64,000 bases of DNA from Methylomonas rhizoryzae (GCF_008632455.1 NZ_CP043929.1:3782001-3846000); one strand, 5' to 3'; numbered from the stretch's first letter, positions 1-9,641 are shown. Notes: generated from the letters alone by a model not told the origin. Numbers and translations: made by a program.

Positions 1-2568
1 CCATTGCACAACCGCCCGCTCCAGAAACTGCCCGGCTTGCACGATTTTCAAGCCGGCGCTGAGCACGCCTTCTTCGCTGATGTGGCGACTGGCGGCCGGC
101 ATCGAGCCCGGGGAAATGCCGCCGACGTCGGCATGGTGACCGCGCGACGCAACCAGAAACAACAGCCGGTCGCCTGGTGGGTCGAATACCGGACTGACCA
201 CGGTAATATCCGGCAAATGCGTGCCGCCGGCGTAGGGCGAATTAAGCAAATAGGCGTCGCCCGCTTGCATGACCAGGTCGACCCGGGCCAACAGGGCGGC
301 AACGGCGGCGCCCATCGAACCCAAGTGCACCGGGATATGCGGCGCGTTGGCAATCAATTGCCCGGTGGGGTCGAACACGGCACAGGAAAAATCCAGCCGC
401 TCCTTGATGTTGACCGAATGCGCGGTGTTTTGCAGCACAAAGCCCATTTGTTCGGCGACCGAGACAAAGCGCTTGTTGAAAATTTCCAGCCAAACCGGGT
501 CCGCAGCCGCGCCGGGCATCGCCGCCTCGATGCCGATTTCGCGGCGCTGCAACAACAAATCGGCATTTGCCGCGACTTGCGCTTGCCAACCGGGCTCGAC
601 CACTATGGTAGAGGTCGATTCCAGCACGATGGCCGGGCCGTCCAGCACCGCTCCGCTCGGCAAGGCTTCCCGCCGGTAAATCGGCGTTTCCCGCCAGGCG
701 CCGCGGCTGAACATGCGGTCGATCCTTTCGGCGCGCACCGGTCCGGCGGCAGCCTGAAAGCCGCAATCCAGGTCCGGCGCGTCGCCGGCGCTGCATTCCA
801 GATACACAGCCGACAACAGCAGCGGCCGGTCCGCGTAGCAAAAACCGAATTGCTGCCGATAGGCGGCCGCGAAACGCTCGGTCAGCTGGCCCGGTTGGTC
901 GGCGTCCAGTGCCAGCGAGGTATCCGTGCCTTGATAGCGCACGACCAATTGGCGGCGGCTGCGAATCGTCGGCGCGGCTACACCTTGCGCGCTCAATTCC
1001 GCGGCCGCTTGCGCCAGTAGTTCGCCCCACCATTCGTCAAGCTCGGCGGCGCTGACGCCGTCCAAATGCCGCTCCACACCACGTTGCCGCAACACCCGAA
1101 ATTGCGCCAAGCCCATGCCGTAAGCCGACAACACCCCCGCCAAAGGATGCAGCAACACTGTGCGCATGCCCAATTGCTCGGCCAGCAGACAAGCGTGTTG
1201 AGCGCCGGCCGCCCCGTAGCAGCACAAGGCGTAGTCGGCCAAGTGGTAACCTTTTTGTACCGAGATTTGCTTGATCGCTTCGGCCATGTTTTCGATCGCG
1301 ACCGCCAAAAAACCGGCGGCGACTTGTTCCGGGCTGCGCGGCTCGCCGCAGGCCTGGCCTATGCGCTGCGCCAGCTCGGCAAATAGGACGCGCACCCGCT
1401 GCAGGTCCGGTCCTTGATCGCCGCGCGGGCCGAATACGGCCGGAAAACCCGGTAATTTGCCCAGTAGCAAATTGGCGTCGGTCACGGTCAGCGGTCCGCC
1501 GCGCCGATAACAGGCCGGACCGGGATCGGCACCGGCCGAATCAGGCCCAACCCGGTAGCGGAAGCCGTCGAAATGCAAGACCGAGCCGCCGCCGGCCGCC
1601 ACGGTGTGGATCGCCATCATCGGCGTGCGAATTCTGACCCCGGCCACTTCGGTGTCGAAACTGCGCTCCAACTCGCCGGCGTAATGTGCGACGTCGGTCG
1701 AGGTTCCGCCCATGTCGAACGCGATGATTTTAGCCAGCCCGGCCCGTTCCGCCACCGCCGCCGCCCCGACGATGCCGCCGGCCGGCCCGGACAAAATACA
1801 GTCCTTGCCTTGAAATAAATCGGCTGCAACCAAGCCGCCGTTGGATTGCATGAACAACAAACGGCTGGAACGGCCGCCGTTGGTCAAGCCGCTGGTCACT
1901 TGCTCGACGTAGCGGCGCAAAATCGGCGACAGGTAAGCGTCGACCACAGCGGTATCGGCCCGGCCGACCAGTCTGGGCAGCGGGCTGACCCGATGAGACA
2001 GGGAAATTTGGCGGTAACCGATTTCGGCGGCGAGTTCGGCCAGTTGCACTTCGTGCGACGGATAGCGCCATGCGTGCATCAGGGCGATTGCGACGGCCCG
2101 ATAGCCCTGCGCGAATAACTCGGCTAACTGCCGGCGCGCCCGAGCCGAATCGAAGGGGCGTATTTCCCGGCCGTCGGCGCCGATTCTGGCGCCGATTTCC
2201 ACTACGGCGCGATACAGTTGCTCCGGCCGGCGGATGTGCAGCGCGAATATGTCCGGCCGGTTTTGGTAGCCGATGCGCAAACAATCCTTAAAACCCTGGT
2301 TCACCACCAGAACCAAGGGCTCGCCTTTGCGCTCCAGCAAGGCGTTGGTACCGACCGTGGTACCCATTTTCACGCTGCCGATATGCGGGGCCAATGCGGC
2401 GCTCGGCGGCAGCTGCAAAATGTCGCGTATGCCTTGCAAGGCCGCGTCTCGATAACGCTCGGGATTTTCGGACAACAATTTGCGGCAGAGCAAGCGCCCG
2501 TCCGGCGCGCGCGCGACGATGTCGGTAAAAGTGCCGCCTCTGTCGATCCAGAACTGCCAACCCGACAT
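1..2568 (-). CDS. Hydantoinase/5-oxoprolinase family fusion protein (HyuA-HyuB), 3' end outside the window
   Basis: The first 856 codons are open from an ATG at 2568 to the window edge, so the C-terminus is missing. The N-terminus (FWIDRGGTFTDIVA) is the phosphate-binding start of the HyuA half. MGGTSTDVAHY and AAGGGS motifs follow, and the HyuB half begins near residue 690 with EIFNKRFVSVAEQMGFVLQ. A single chain with HyuA before HyuB is the layout of ATP-dependent 5-oxoprolinase (about 1200-1300 residues), which opens 5-oxoproline to glutamate. The family also holds hydantoinases, so the substrate is not certain. The gene lies 35 bp after ccmI on the same strand and could be read through from the ccm operon. 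Confidence 0.9.
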   Translation of the reverse strand, partial: MSGWQFWIDRGGTFTDIVARAPDGRLLCRKLLSENPERYRDAALQGIRDILQLPPSAALAPHIGSVKMGTTVGTNALLERKGEPLVLVVNQGFKDCLRIGYQNRPDIFALHIRRPEQLYRAVVEIGARIGADGREIRPFDSARARRQLAELFAQGYRAVAIALMHAWRYPSHEVQLAELAAEIGYRQISLSHRVSPLPRLVGRADTAVVDAYLSPILRRYVEQVTSGLTNGGRSSRLLFMQSNGGLVAADLFQGKDCILSGPAGGIVGAAAVAERAGLAKIIAFDMGGTSTDVAHYAGELERSFDTEVAGVRIRTPMMAIHTVAAGGGSVLHFDGFRYRVGPDSAGADPGPACYRRGGPLTVTDANLLLGKLPGFPAVFGPRGDQGPDLQRVRVLFAELAQRIGQACGEPRSPEQVAAGFLAVAIENMAEAIKQISVQKGYHLADYALCCYGAAGAQHACLLAEQLGMRTVLLHPLAGVLSAYGMGLAQFRVLRQRGVERHLDGVSAAELDEWWGELLAQAAAELSAQGVAAPTIRSRRQLVVRYQGTDTSLALDADQPGQLTERFAAAYRQQFGFCYADRPLLLSAVYLECSAGDAPDLDCGFQAAAGPVRAERIDRMFSRGAWRETPIYRREALPSGAVLDGPAIVLESTSTIVVEPGWQAQVAANADLLLQRREIGIEAAMPGAAADPVWLEIFNKRFVSVAEQMGFVLQNTAHSVNIKERLDFSCAVFDPTGQLIANAPHIPVHLGSMGAAVAALLARVDLVMQAGDAYLLNSPYAGGTHLPDITVVSPVFDPPGDRLLFLVASRGHHADVGGISPGSMPAASRHISEEGVLSAGLKIVQAGQFLERAVVQW

Positions 2569-2603
2569 TGTTCCGCCCGAACCTAGGCTCGCGCGCCAAA
2601 ACC

Positions 2604-3848
2604 CTAGCGCACTTGGTCGTTTATCACCACCGTAACCGCATTGCGCTGCTCGCCCTTGACGGCAACGCTGCCGATAGGCTCGCCGGCCTGCGGCATGGCA
2701 TTGCCGCTACGGCTGACGCGGGCGGTAACCTGCAAATCCTCGAACGTCGACACCGTCATGTTGGGCATCATCGCCATACTGTCGTCCAAGGTAATTTTCA
2801 GCGGCAAATCCTTGACTTGCCGCTTGACCGCGGCCAGCGGCATTTTCGGTCCGTTGGCGGCCTTGACGTAAATCATCACGCTGTCGCCATCGTTGACCAA
2901 GGGCTGGTAACGCGGATCCAGGCTGACTTCGACGTTGACGCTGCTGCCGGCCTTGGCGGCAACAGCGGCGGTTGGTGCGGCCGGAGCCGGCGTCGCGCCG
3001 ATTTCCGCTTCGCGTCCGGCCCGCTTCAACGCGGTATCTATTAGTTGCTGTACTTCCTGATAATCTTTATCGCCGGGCTGATAGCGTTGCTGCAGTTTGC
3101 GCCAAATCGCGATAGCCGGGTCGTACCGGCCGGCTTCGGCCTTACTCAGGCCAAGCAACCACATGCCCATCTCGTTATCGGGTTTCAGCTGCAAGGCGCG
3201 TTCGATCAACTGATTAGGCTCGCCCTGCAAGCTGCCGTTATTGGTCATCGCCGCGGCGTCGGCCAATTGCAACATCAAATCGGGGTTATCCGGCTGCAAG
3301 GCCAAGGCTTTACGCAATGCGCCCACTGCGTCCGGGTAGCGCTTCATCGCTTTGTACGAACGGCCCAACATGATCCAGCCTTGCAAATCGTTCGGCTGCT
3401 TCTCCAAACGCTGCGCCAGGCCGTTGACCATTTGCTCGATTTGTTCCTCGCGGCTGAGCTCGGTTTGCACCGGCCGGGCCGCGTTCGGGTCGAAGGCGCG
3501 AAAATCGCCCAATTGCGCGTACAGCGCCAACGCGGCGACCGGTACGGCAAATGCCAGAGGCAGCGCCAACCAACGTCCGTTGCCGCCCGGTTGAGCCAGC
3601 GAACCGCCGTCGTGTAGGTCGTGGAACAAGCCCACTTCCAATTCGTGCTTGGCGGTGGAGAACTGGATTTGGCTGATATTGCCGGCCGCCAATTCGGCCT
3701 TCAGTTCCTTCAACTTGGTTTGCGCCAACTGAATGTTGGTTTCGTCGTCGGTCTGACGCACCACGGTTTTACTCAGCAACATCGGCACGACAATGAAACC
3801 CAAGGCCATCAACAGCAAAATCAGCGCATACAATCCAAATTCGAACAT
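2604..3848 (-). CDS. ccmI: Cytochrome c maturation protein CcmI (TPR apocytochrome chaperone)
   Basis: A 414-residue protein. Membrane segments lie near residues 5-24 and 90-110, with a short cytoplasmic loop between them (LKELKAELAAGNISQIQF), as in CcmI. Tetratricopeptide repeats follow (for example WIMLGRSYKAMKRYPDAVGA). The last 110 residues form the conserved periplasmic C-terminal domain seen in the long CcmI type. CcmI holds the C-terminus of apocytochrome c and passes it to CcmF/CcmH for haem attachment. It is the last ccm gene, 3 bp after ccmH, and is separate from CcmH rather than fused to it as in E. coli. Confidence 0.93.
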   Translation of the reverse strand: MFEFGLYALILLLMALGFIVVPMLLSKTVVRQTDDETNIQLAQTKLKELKAELAAGNISQIQFSTAKHELEVGLFHDLHDGGSLAQPGGNGRWLALPLAFAVPVAALALYAQLGDFRAFDPNAARPVQTELSREEQIEQMVNGLAQRLEKQPNDLQGWIMLGRSYKAMKRYPDAVGALRKALALQPDNPDLMLQLADAAAMTNNGSLQGEPNQLIERALQLKPDNEMGMWLLGLSKAEAGRYDPAIAIWRKLQQRYQPGDKDYQEVQQLIDTALKRAGREAEIGATPAPAAPTAAVAAKAGSSVNVEVSLDPRYQPLVNDGDSVMIYVKAANGPKMPLAAVKRQVKDLPLKITLDDSMAMMPNMTVSTFEDLQVTARVSRSGNAMPQAGEPIGSVAVKGEQRNAVTVVINDQVR

Positions 3849-3851
3849 GGC

Positions 3852-4295
3852 TTACTCTTTATCCAATAAATTGCGGATTTCCGCTAGATCGTGTTCCTTG
3901 ACGTCTTGCACCGACTGGCGACCGCCGCGCAATACCCGCCAAAATGCGAACAAACCCAGCAACACCGCCAGCAGCGGCCCCAGCCACAGCAACAGGGTTT
4001 TGAATTTGAACGGCGGCCGGTACAGCACGAAATCGCCGTAACGGTCGGTCATATAGCCGATGATTTCCTGGTCGCTTTGACCTTTGTTCAACAGCTCGTA
4101 CACCTTGTCCCGCAAGTCTTGCGCCAGCTCCGCGTGCGAATCGGCGATGTTCTGGTTTTGGCACACCAAACAACGCAATTGTTCGGTCAGGTTTTGGTAA
4201 CGCTGCTCCAATAAAGGATCCTGAAATTCAAACACCTTGGTTTCGGCCGCGGCGGCCGAAACCACCAGCACCAAGATTAAGCCTAAACGTTTCAT
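3852..4295 (-). CDS. ccmH: Cytochrome c maturation thiol oxidoreductase CcmH (short form)
   Basis: A 147-residue protein with an N-terminal signal sequence, the family signature LRCLVCQNQNIADSHA (redox CxxC near residues 41-44) and one membrane helix near residues 103-123 (LLLWLGPLLAVLLGLFAF). CcmH keeps the two cysteines of the apocytochrome CXXCH motif reduced and works with CcmG and CcmF at the periplasmic face. The protein lacks the TPR half found in E. coli CcmH, which is here supplied by CcmI. Its start overlaps the ccmG stop by 4 bp, so the two are probably translationally coupled. Confidence 0.95.
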   Translation of the reverse strand: MKRLGLILVLVVSAAAAETKVFEFQDPLLEQRYQNLTEQLRCLVCQNQNIADSHAELAQDLRDKVYELLNKGQSDQEIIGYMTDRYGDFVLYRPPFKFKTLLLWLGPLLAVLLGLFAFWRVLRGGRQSVQDVKEHDLAEIRNLLDKE

Positions 4296-4825
4296 TGGCC
4301 GGTCTCCGCGTTCAATTGCTGTATCAACGGTATCAAGCGCTGTTGCAAGGACGGCATGTCCACCGGTCCGATGTGCTTATGCCGTACCACGCCTTTTTTG
4401 TCGATGACGAAAGTTTCCGGCACCCCGTATACGCCCCAGTCCAGGCCGACTTTGCCTTCGCGGTCCATCACGCTCAAGTGGTAAGGATTGCCCAACTTGG
4501 CCAGCCATTGGCGGGCGTCGGTCGGCTCGTCTTTGTAGTTAAGGCCTACGATGGGCAGCAAGCCGGTTTTGGCGAATTCGTTCAATACCGCATGCTCCTC
4601 CCGGCAGGATACGCACCAGGACGCCCAGACGTTCAACAGCCAGACTTTGCCCAACATGTCGGCCGGCTTGAAACTTTGCCCGGGCTGATGCAGTTGCGCT
4701 ACCTCGAACGCCGGGGCCGGCTTGCCGATCAGCGGCGAAGGCACTTCGCGCGGATTCAAACTCAGACCTATGCCTAAAAACACCACCAACACCGCAAAGA
4801 TGGCCAACGGCAACCAATTTCGCAT
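4292..4825 (-). CDS. ccmG: Thiol:disulfide interchange protein CcmG/DsbE
   Basis: A 177-residue membrane-anchored thioredoxin-like protein. One N-terminal helix (residues 5-23) is followed by the reductive active site WASWCVSCREEH near residue 70 and by the cis-proline region GVYGVPETFVID. The acidic CcmG insert is represented by GLNYKDEPTDARQW. It reduces CcmH and apocytochrome c in the periplasm. The gene sits 10 bp after ccmF and overlaps ccmH by 4 bp. Active site and context make the assignment firm. Confidence 0.95.
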   Translation of the reverse strand: MRNWLPLAIFAVLVVFLGIGLSLNPREVPSPLIGKPAPAFEVAQLHQPGQSFKPADMLGKVWLLNVWASWCVSCREEHAVLNEFAKTGLLPIVGLNYKDEPTDARQWLAKLGNPYHLSVMDREGKVGLDWGVYGVPETFVIDKKGVVRHKHIGPVDMPSLQQRLIPLIQQLNAETGQ

Positions 4826-4835
4826 TTATCCCCCT

Positions 4836-6818
4836 TTATGCCCGGCTAGGTAATGCGGCGCCGGCCGCTTTACTGCGTTTCACCCGCGCTTCGTTGCGGT
4901 AGCGTTTGTCCATCACCGCCAACAAGCCGCCGCCGGCCATAAACAAGCCGCCCAGCCAAATCCAGCGCACGAACGGTTTGTAATACACCCGCACCGCCCA
5001 AGCGCCGTCTTTGCCCAAAGGCTCGCCCAAGGCCACGAACAAATCGCGGCTCAAGCCTACGTCGATTCCGGCTTCGGTCATCGGCATGCCTTGGGCGCGG
5101 TAAACCCGTTTTTGCGGATACAATTCGGCCACACTTTCGCCCTCTCGGCTGACGCTGACGTGGCCTTGGCTGGCGTCGTAGTTGACCCCGGCGGTTTTCT
5201 TGACCCCGTGGAACAAAAAGTCGAAGCCGGCCAAGTGCAACGTTTCGCCCGGCGCCAAACGCACGTCTTTTTCTTGCGAATAAATCGAGGTCAAGCTGAT
5301 GCCGACGATGAACACGGCAATGCCGAAATGGGCGACGGTCATCGCCCAGATGCTCAGGGAAATGTCGCGCAAGGCCTGCCATTTATCGTCTTTGCTGCGC
5401 AAGCGCAAATGGATGCCGTACACCGCAGTGGCCGCCACCCATACCGCCAAGGTCAAGGCGATTAAAGCCCCCCAGCTGAATGCCTGCGGCAATAAGGCCA
5501 GCAGCACGCCGGCCACCAAGCTGCATAGCAAAGGCCAACGCAGCAATTCGTACAAGCGCGGCAGGTTGTCCTGCCGCCAGCGCATCAACGAACCGACCCC
5601 GACCAAGGCCGCCAGCGGCGCGGTCAGCGGGATGAATACGCTATTGAAATACGGCGGTCCGACCGAAATTTTGCCCAGGCCCAGGGCATCTATGATCAAG
5701 GGGTATAAAGTGCCCAGCAAAATGGTCACCGCCGCCGATACCAGCAACACATTGTTGACCAACAGCATGGCATCGCGCGACAGTAGTTCGAAGCTGGTTT
5801 CGCTATGAATTTGCGGGCCGCGCAAGGCAAACAGCAGCAAGGAGCCGCCGACCACCACGCCCAGAAACGCCAGTACGAATATCCCGCGGGTCGGATCGGC
5901 CGCGAAGGCATGTACCGAGGTCAACACCCCGGAACGGACCAAAAAGGTACCGAGCAGGCTCAACGAAAAAGCGAATACCGCCAACAAGATGGTCCAGTTC
6001 TTGAACAAGCCGCGTTTTTCGGTTACCGCCAAGGAATGCACCAGCGCGGTACCGACCAGCCACGGCATGAAAGACGCGTTTTCCACCGGATCCCAAAACC
6101 ACCAGCCGCCCCAGCCCAGTTCGTAATAGGCCCACCAGCTGCCCAAGGTAATGCCCAAGGTCAAAAACAGCCAGGCGGTGGTAGTCCAGGGCCGGGTCCA
6201 GCGCGCCCAGGCGGTATCCAGCTTGCCGTTCATCAGCGCGGCGATGGCAAACGCGAACGCCACCGAAAAGCCGACGTAGCCCATGTACAACATCGGCGGA
6301 TGGATGGCCATGCCGGGGTCTTGCAGCAAGGGGTTCAAGTCGCGGCCTTCGGGAGGAATCGGGAACACACGCAAGAACGGATTGGACGTCAGCAGAATGA
6401 ACAGCAGGAAACCCACCGCCACCCCGCCCATCACCGACAGTACCCGCGCGGTCAAATCGATGGGCAAGCTTTTGCTCAACAAGGCCACCGCCATGGTCCA
6501 CAGCGACAGGATCAGGATCCACAGCAGCAGCGAACCTTCGTGCGAGCCCCAGACGCCGGAAATCAGATACATGTAAGGCAACTGGGAGTTGGAGTTTTCC
6601 GCCACGTAGGCGACGGAGAAATCGTGGGTAATGAAGGCGTGGGTCAAGCAGAAATAGGCGATGAATACAAACAGAAATTGGCCTACCGCCAGCGGCCTGG
6701 CCAAGGCTATCCAGGCACCGACGCCGCGCTTGACGCCAACCAAAGGCACCACGGCCAGCACCGTAGCCAGCACCAAACCTAAAATCAGGGAAAAATGTCC
6801 GACTTCCGGGGTAATCAT
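4836..6818 (-). CDS. ccmF: Haem lyase subunit CcmF
   Basis: A 660-residue polytopic membrane protein, close to the usual CcmF length. It carries the WWD haem-handling signature (GWGGWWFWDPVENASFMPWL, near residues 232-251) and many further hydrophobic segments. A large periplasmic domain lies before the last helix. CcmF with CcmH ligates haem delivered on CcmE to apocytochrome c. The ATG overlaps the ccmE stop by 4 bp. Confidence 0.96.
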   Translation of the reverse strand: MITPEVGHFSLILGLVLATVLAVVPLVGVKRGVGAWIALARPLAVGQFLFVFIAYFCLTHAFITHDFSVAYVAENSNSQLPYMYLISGVWGSHEGSLLLWILILSLWTMAVALLSKSLPIDLTARVLSVMGGVAVGFLLFILLTSNPFLRVFPIPPEGRDLNPLLQDPGMAIHPPMLYMGYVGFSVAFAFAIAALMNGKLDTAWARWTRPWTTTAWLFLTLGITLGSWWAYYELGWGGWWFWDPVENASFMPWLVGTALVHSLAVTEKRGLFKNWTILLAVFAFSLSLLGTFLVRSGVLTSVHAFAADPTRGIFVLAFLGVVVGGSLLLFALRGPQIHSETSFELLSRDAMLLVNNVLLVSAAVTILLGTLYPLIIDALGLGKISVGPPYFNSVFIPLTAPLAALVGVGSLMRWRQDNLPRLYELLRWPLLCSLVAGVLLALLPQAFSWGALIALTLAVWVAATAVYGIHLRLRSKDDKWQALRDISLSIWAMTVAHFGIAVFIVGISLTSIYSQEKDVRLAPGETLHLAGFDFLFHGVKKTAGVNYDASQGHVSVSREGESVAELYPQKRVYRAQGMPMTEAGIDVGLSRDLFVALGEPLGKDGAWAVRVYYKPFVRWIWLGGLFMAGGGLLAVMDKRYRNEARVKRSKAAGAALPSRA

Positions 6819-7270
6819 GGCTGCACCTCTTGCGGTTTGGCGGCGACTTTCAGGCTTCCCGCCACTTCCGGCGGCATGTAATTCTCGTCGTGCTTGGCCA
6901 ACACTTCCTGGGCGACGAACACCCCGGCAGGGTTGAGTTTGCCGTTGGCGACTATGCCCTGACCTTCGCGGAACAAATCCGGCAATATCCCGGTGTATTC
7001 CACCGGCACTTCCTTGGCCATGTCGGTCAATACGAATTTAACCGTCAAGCCGTCGCCGGGACGCTGCACGCTACCCTTGACCACCATGCCGCCCAGGCGG
7101 AACAAATGGTCTTGCGGGGCTTTGCCGTCCACCACTTCGGTCGGCGAAAAAAAGAACATCAGATTCTCGTTGAAGGCACGCAAGCCGAACCAGGCTGCGG
7201 TACCGACACCGGCAATCATCAGAAAAATCAAACCCAGCCGATTACGGCGGTGCGGTTTCATATTGATCAT
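6815..7270 (-). CDS. ccmE: Haem chaperone CcmE
   Basis: A 151-residue periplasmic haem carrier with one N-terminal membrane helix (residues 12-30), an OB-fold body and the C-terminal haem-binding motif LAKHDENYMPPEV. The histidine binds haem covalently and the tyrosine four residues later is an axial ligand in studied homologues. The start overlaps ccmD (ATGA), and a GAGGT ribosome-binding site lies just upstream, which supports this start over the methionine at residue 4. Confidence 0.96.
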   Translation of the reverse strand: MINMKPHRRNRLGLIFLMIAGVGTAAWFGLRAFNENLMFFFSPTEVVDGKAPQDHLFRLGGMVVKGSVQRPGDGLTVKFVLTDMAKEVPVEYTGILPDLFREGQGIVANGKLNPAGVFVAQEVLAKHDENYMPPEVAGSLKVAAKPQEVQP

Positions 7271-7437
7271 GACGGAGACCTCTTAGTCATGCGCTGCCGC
7301 TTGAGCAGCAAACCGCGCACTATTTGTTTGTGTTGCCGTAAAGGCTTCAACACCCCGAACAACAGCACCGCCGCAGCGATGCCGTAGGACGTCCACACGT
7401 AAAAGGCGTAACCGCCCATGTACAGAAATTCGCTCAT
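7267..7437 (-). CDS. ccmD: Haem exporter protein CcmD (small membrane protein)
   Basis: A 56-residue protein starting MSEFLYMGGYAFYVWTSYG, with one membrane helix (residues 12-30) and a basic C-terminal tail, which is typical of CcmD. It stabilises the CcmABCD-CcmE complex during release of holo-CcmE. I chose the ATG at 7437 because it overlaps the ccmC stop as ATGA and matches CcmD length. A longer reading in the same frame extends upstream but only shadows ccmC. Confidence 0.93.
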   Translation of the reverse strand: MSEFLYMGGYAFYVWTSYGIAAAVLLFGVLKPLRQHKQIVRGLLLKRQRMTKRSPS

Positions 7438-8174
7438 CGTTGTTCCAATATTTCGTCCACCCAGCGGTTGCTCTGCTCGCGCAACAGCAACTCGTTGCGG
7501 CAGCGTATCAATAACGCAATGGCGTAATAGACTTTGAAAGCCACGGCCATAGCCAAAAGCGGAATCAACATGTCGACGTGAATGGACGGTTTGTCGAATT
7601 TGGTCACGGTCGGCCCTTGATGCAAGGTATTCCACCATTCCACCGAATAGTGAATGATGGGGATGTTGACGACGCCGACCAAGGCCAGAATCGCCACCGC
7701 GCGGGACGCGGCCCGTTTGTCTTCGATAGCGCCGTACAAGCCTATCACGCCCAAGTACAAAAACAGCAGGATCAACTCCGAGGTCAGCCGGGCGTCCCAC
7801 ACCCACCAAGCGCCCCACATCGGCTTGCCCCACAAAGAGCCGGTCGCCAAGGCCAAAAACGTAAAACCGGCGCCTATCGGCGCGCTGCTGATCGCCACGA
7901 TTTCCGCCAGCTTGATCCGCCAAACCAAGGCAATCGCGCCGCTGACCGCCATCACCATGTAAATGAACAAGGACATCCAGGCCGCCGGCACGTGTACGTA
8001 AATGATGCGAAAGCTATCGCCCTGTTGGTAATCCGCCGGCGCCAACACCAAACCGCCGTACAGGCCGTAAGCCAACAATCCCAGCAATAACGCGCTCAGC
8101 CACGGCAGCATCCGGCCGCTAATAGCGTAGAAATAAGGCGGGGAAGAGAATTTATGCAAAAATCGCATGATCAT
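7434..8174 (-). CDS. ccmC: Haem transporter/ligation protein CcmC
   Basis: A 246-residue protein with six predicted membrane helices and the WWD signature (GAWWVWDARLTSELIL, near residue 120). Conserved periplasmic histidines flank it, including the one in YVHVPAAWMS. CcmC loads haem onto CcmE. The reading frame can be extended to a TTG at 8201, but two ATG codons (8174 and 8168) give the expected N-terminus, so I start at 8174. It ends by overlapping ccmD and begins a few tens of bases after ccmB. Confidence 0.93.
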   Translation of the reverse strand: MIMRFLHKFSSPPYFYAISGRMLPWLSALLLGLLAYGLYGGLVLAPADYQQGDSFRIIYVHVPAAWMSLFIYMVMAVSGAIALVWRIKLAEIVAISSAPIGAGFTFLALATGSLWGKPMWGAWWVWDARLTSELILLFLYLGVIGLYGAIEDKRAASRAVAILALVGVVNIPIIHYSVEWWNTLHQGPTVTKFDKPSIHVDMLIPLLAMAVAFKVYYAIALLIRCRNELLLREQSNRWVDEILEQR

Positions 8175-8218
8175 AAAATTCGACCGATGGTTTTTTATCA
8201 ATTAAGAATCGCTGACGG

Positions 8219-8902
8219 CTAAGCCAAACTCATTTTCAACGCGGCGGCAGTTGGCCACGGGGTCAATGTCAAGGCCCCGACCAACAACGCGGCCATCATG
8301 TACAGCTGACCGCTGACCGGAAATCCGGCCATTGCCGCATCTACCGCACCGCTGGCGAAAATCAGCACCGGCACGTACAAGGGCAATACCAATATCGCCA
8401 ATAGTACCCCGCCTTTGCGCAAGCCGACCGTCAGGGCAACGGCAATCGCGCCGATCAGGCTCAACACCGGCGTTCCCAGCAACAAGGTAAACAACAAAAT
8501 GCCGATCACGTCGCCCTGCAATCCGAACATCACCGCCAACAACGGCGCCATTAGCGACAACGGCGCCCCGGACAACAGCCAATGCGCGGTTACCTTGGCC
8601 AGCACCAGCAGCGACAAGGGATGCGGAGTCATCACCAATAACTCCAAGCTGCCGTCTTCGAAATCCGATTTGAACAAGGTATCCAGAGACAGTAGCGACG
8701 CCAACAAGGCCGCCACCCAAATCACTCCGGGGGCAATGCGTTTCAGCAAAGCCATTTCGGCGCCGACACCCAACGGGAACAGCGTCACTACCAATACAAA
8801 GAATGCCAAAGGGTTCAACAACTCGGCCCGATGCCGGTAAGCCAATAATAAATCGCGGTGCACTACCGCCGAAAAAGCCGCGAAACTGGAAACGGTATTC
8901 AT
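8219..8902 (-). CDS. ccmB: Haem exporter ABC transporter permease CcmB
   Basis: A 227-residue membrane protein with six hydrophobic stretches and the family motifs PLAFFVLVVTLFPLGVG and SDFEDGSLELLVMTPHPL. It is the permease partner of CcmA in the complex that releases haem-loaded CcmE from CcmC. Its start overlaps the ccmA stop by 4 bp (ATGA). The length matches E. coli CcmB (220). Confidence 0.95.
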   Translation of the reverse strand: MNTVSSFAAFSAVVHRDLLLAYRHRAELLNPLAFFVLVVTLFPLGVGAEMALLKRIAPGVIWVAALLASLLSLDTLFKSDFEDGSLELLVMTPHPLSLLVLAKVTAHWLLSGAPLSLMAPLLAVMFGLQGDVIGILLFTLLLGTPVLSLIGAIAVALTVGLRKGGVLLAILVLPLYVPVLIFASGAVDAAMAGFPVSGQLYMMAALLVGALTLTPWPTAAALKMSLA

Positions 8903-9522
8903 GATTGCAGTTCGATGGTTTGCAGCATACTGGCCGGCAACGCTACGTCGTGATGCGAAGTCAACACCGCGATGCCGCCTTGCTGCGCGTGCTGTTCGAT
9001 GTAGCCCTCGAACAAGCGGATACTAGCTCTATCCAACGACGTAAAAGGTTCGTCCAAAATCCACAGACGTTTGCGGGTACACAGCAAGCGGGCCAAGGCC
9101 AAACGCCGGCGCTGACCGGCGGATAAATAGCGCAACGGCGTGTCCTGATAACCCTGTAAACCCACTTTGGCCAGACTATCGTCTATGCCTAAAGTCGGCA
9201 CCGCCAGTTTTTGTGCAAAGCGCAAATTCTCGGTCACGCTCAAATCTTCTTTATTGCCGTTCATATGCCCGACATAGGCCACGTCTTGATAAAACTGCGC
9301 CGCAAGTTGCAACACATCCACGCCTTCCCACAGCAATTCGCCGTCGTCGGGCGCACGCAAACCGGTCAAAATTCGCAACAGCGAGGTTTTGCCGCTGCCG
9401 TTCGGACCTTCGATCAATAAAACCTGACCGGCGCCGACGCTAAAATTCAGTTCGGAAAACAACACGCGCTCGTCGCGCACGCAGGCTAAATCGCGCGCTT
9501 CGAGCAAGGGAATGGACGTCAT
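8899..9522 (-). CDS. ccmA: Cytochrome c biogenesis ABC transporter ATPase CcmA
   Basis: A 207-residue ATP-binding subunit with Walker A (GPNGSGKTSLLR), the ABC signature (LSAGQRRRLALARLL), Walker B (LWILDEPFTSLD) and the switch histidine (LTSHHD). It drives the release of holo-CcmE from CcmC with CcmB. The frame extends to a GTG at 9573, but the ATG at 9522 gives an N-terminus that fits the family and the exact length of E. coli CcmA. It is the first gene of the overlapping ccm run. Confidence 0.95.
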   Translation of the reverse strand: MTSIPLLEARDLACVRDERVLFSELNFSVGAGQVLLIEGPNGSGKTSLLRILTGLRAPDDGELLWEGVDVLQLAAQFYQDVAYVGHMNGNKEDLSVTENLRFAQKLAVPTLGIDDSLAKVGLQGYQDTPLRYLSAGQRRRLALARLLCTRKRLWILDEPFTSLDRASIRLFEGYIEQHAQQGGIAVLTSHHDVALPASMLQTIELQS

Positions 9523-9641
9523 TGAAACTACGAAAAATGGATTGCGACAAACCGGCGAAAACCCTTGGGCCACCCGCTAAAAGTCCGGCATTGTACTGCA
9601 AATACCGCTTGTTACGGGAATTAAGCCCGGTTGGCCTGTTA

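Noticed and set aside
8899..9573. Longer CcmA starting at a GTG at 9573
   Set aside because: The extra 17 residues do not match the family, and the ATG at 9522 gives the standard length.
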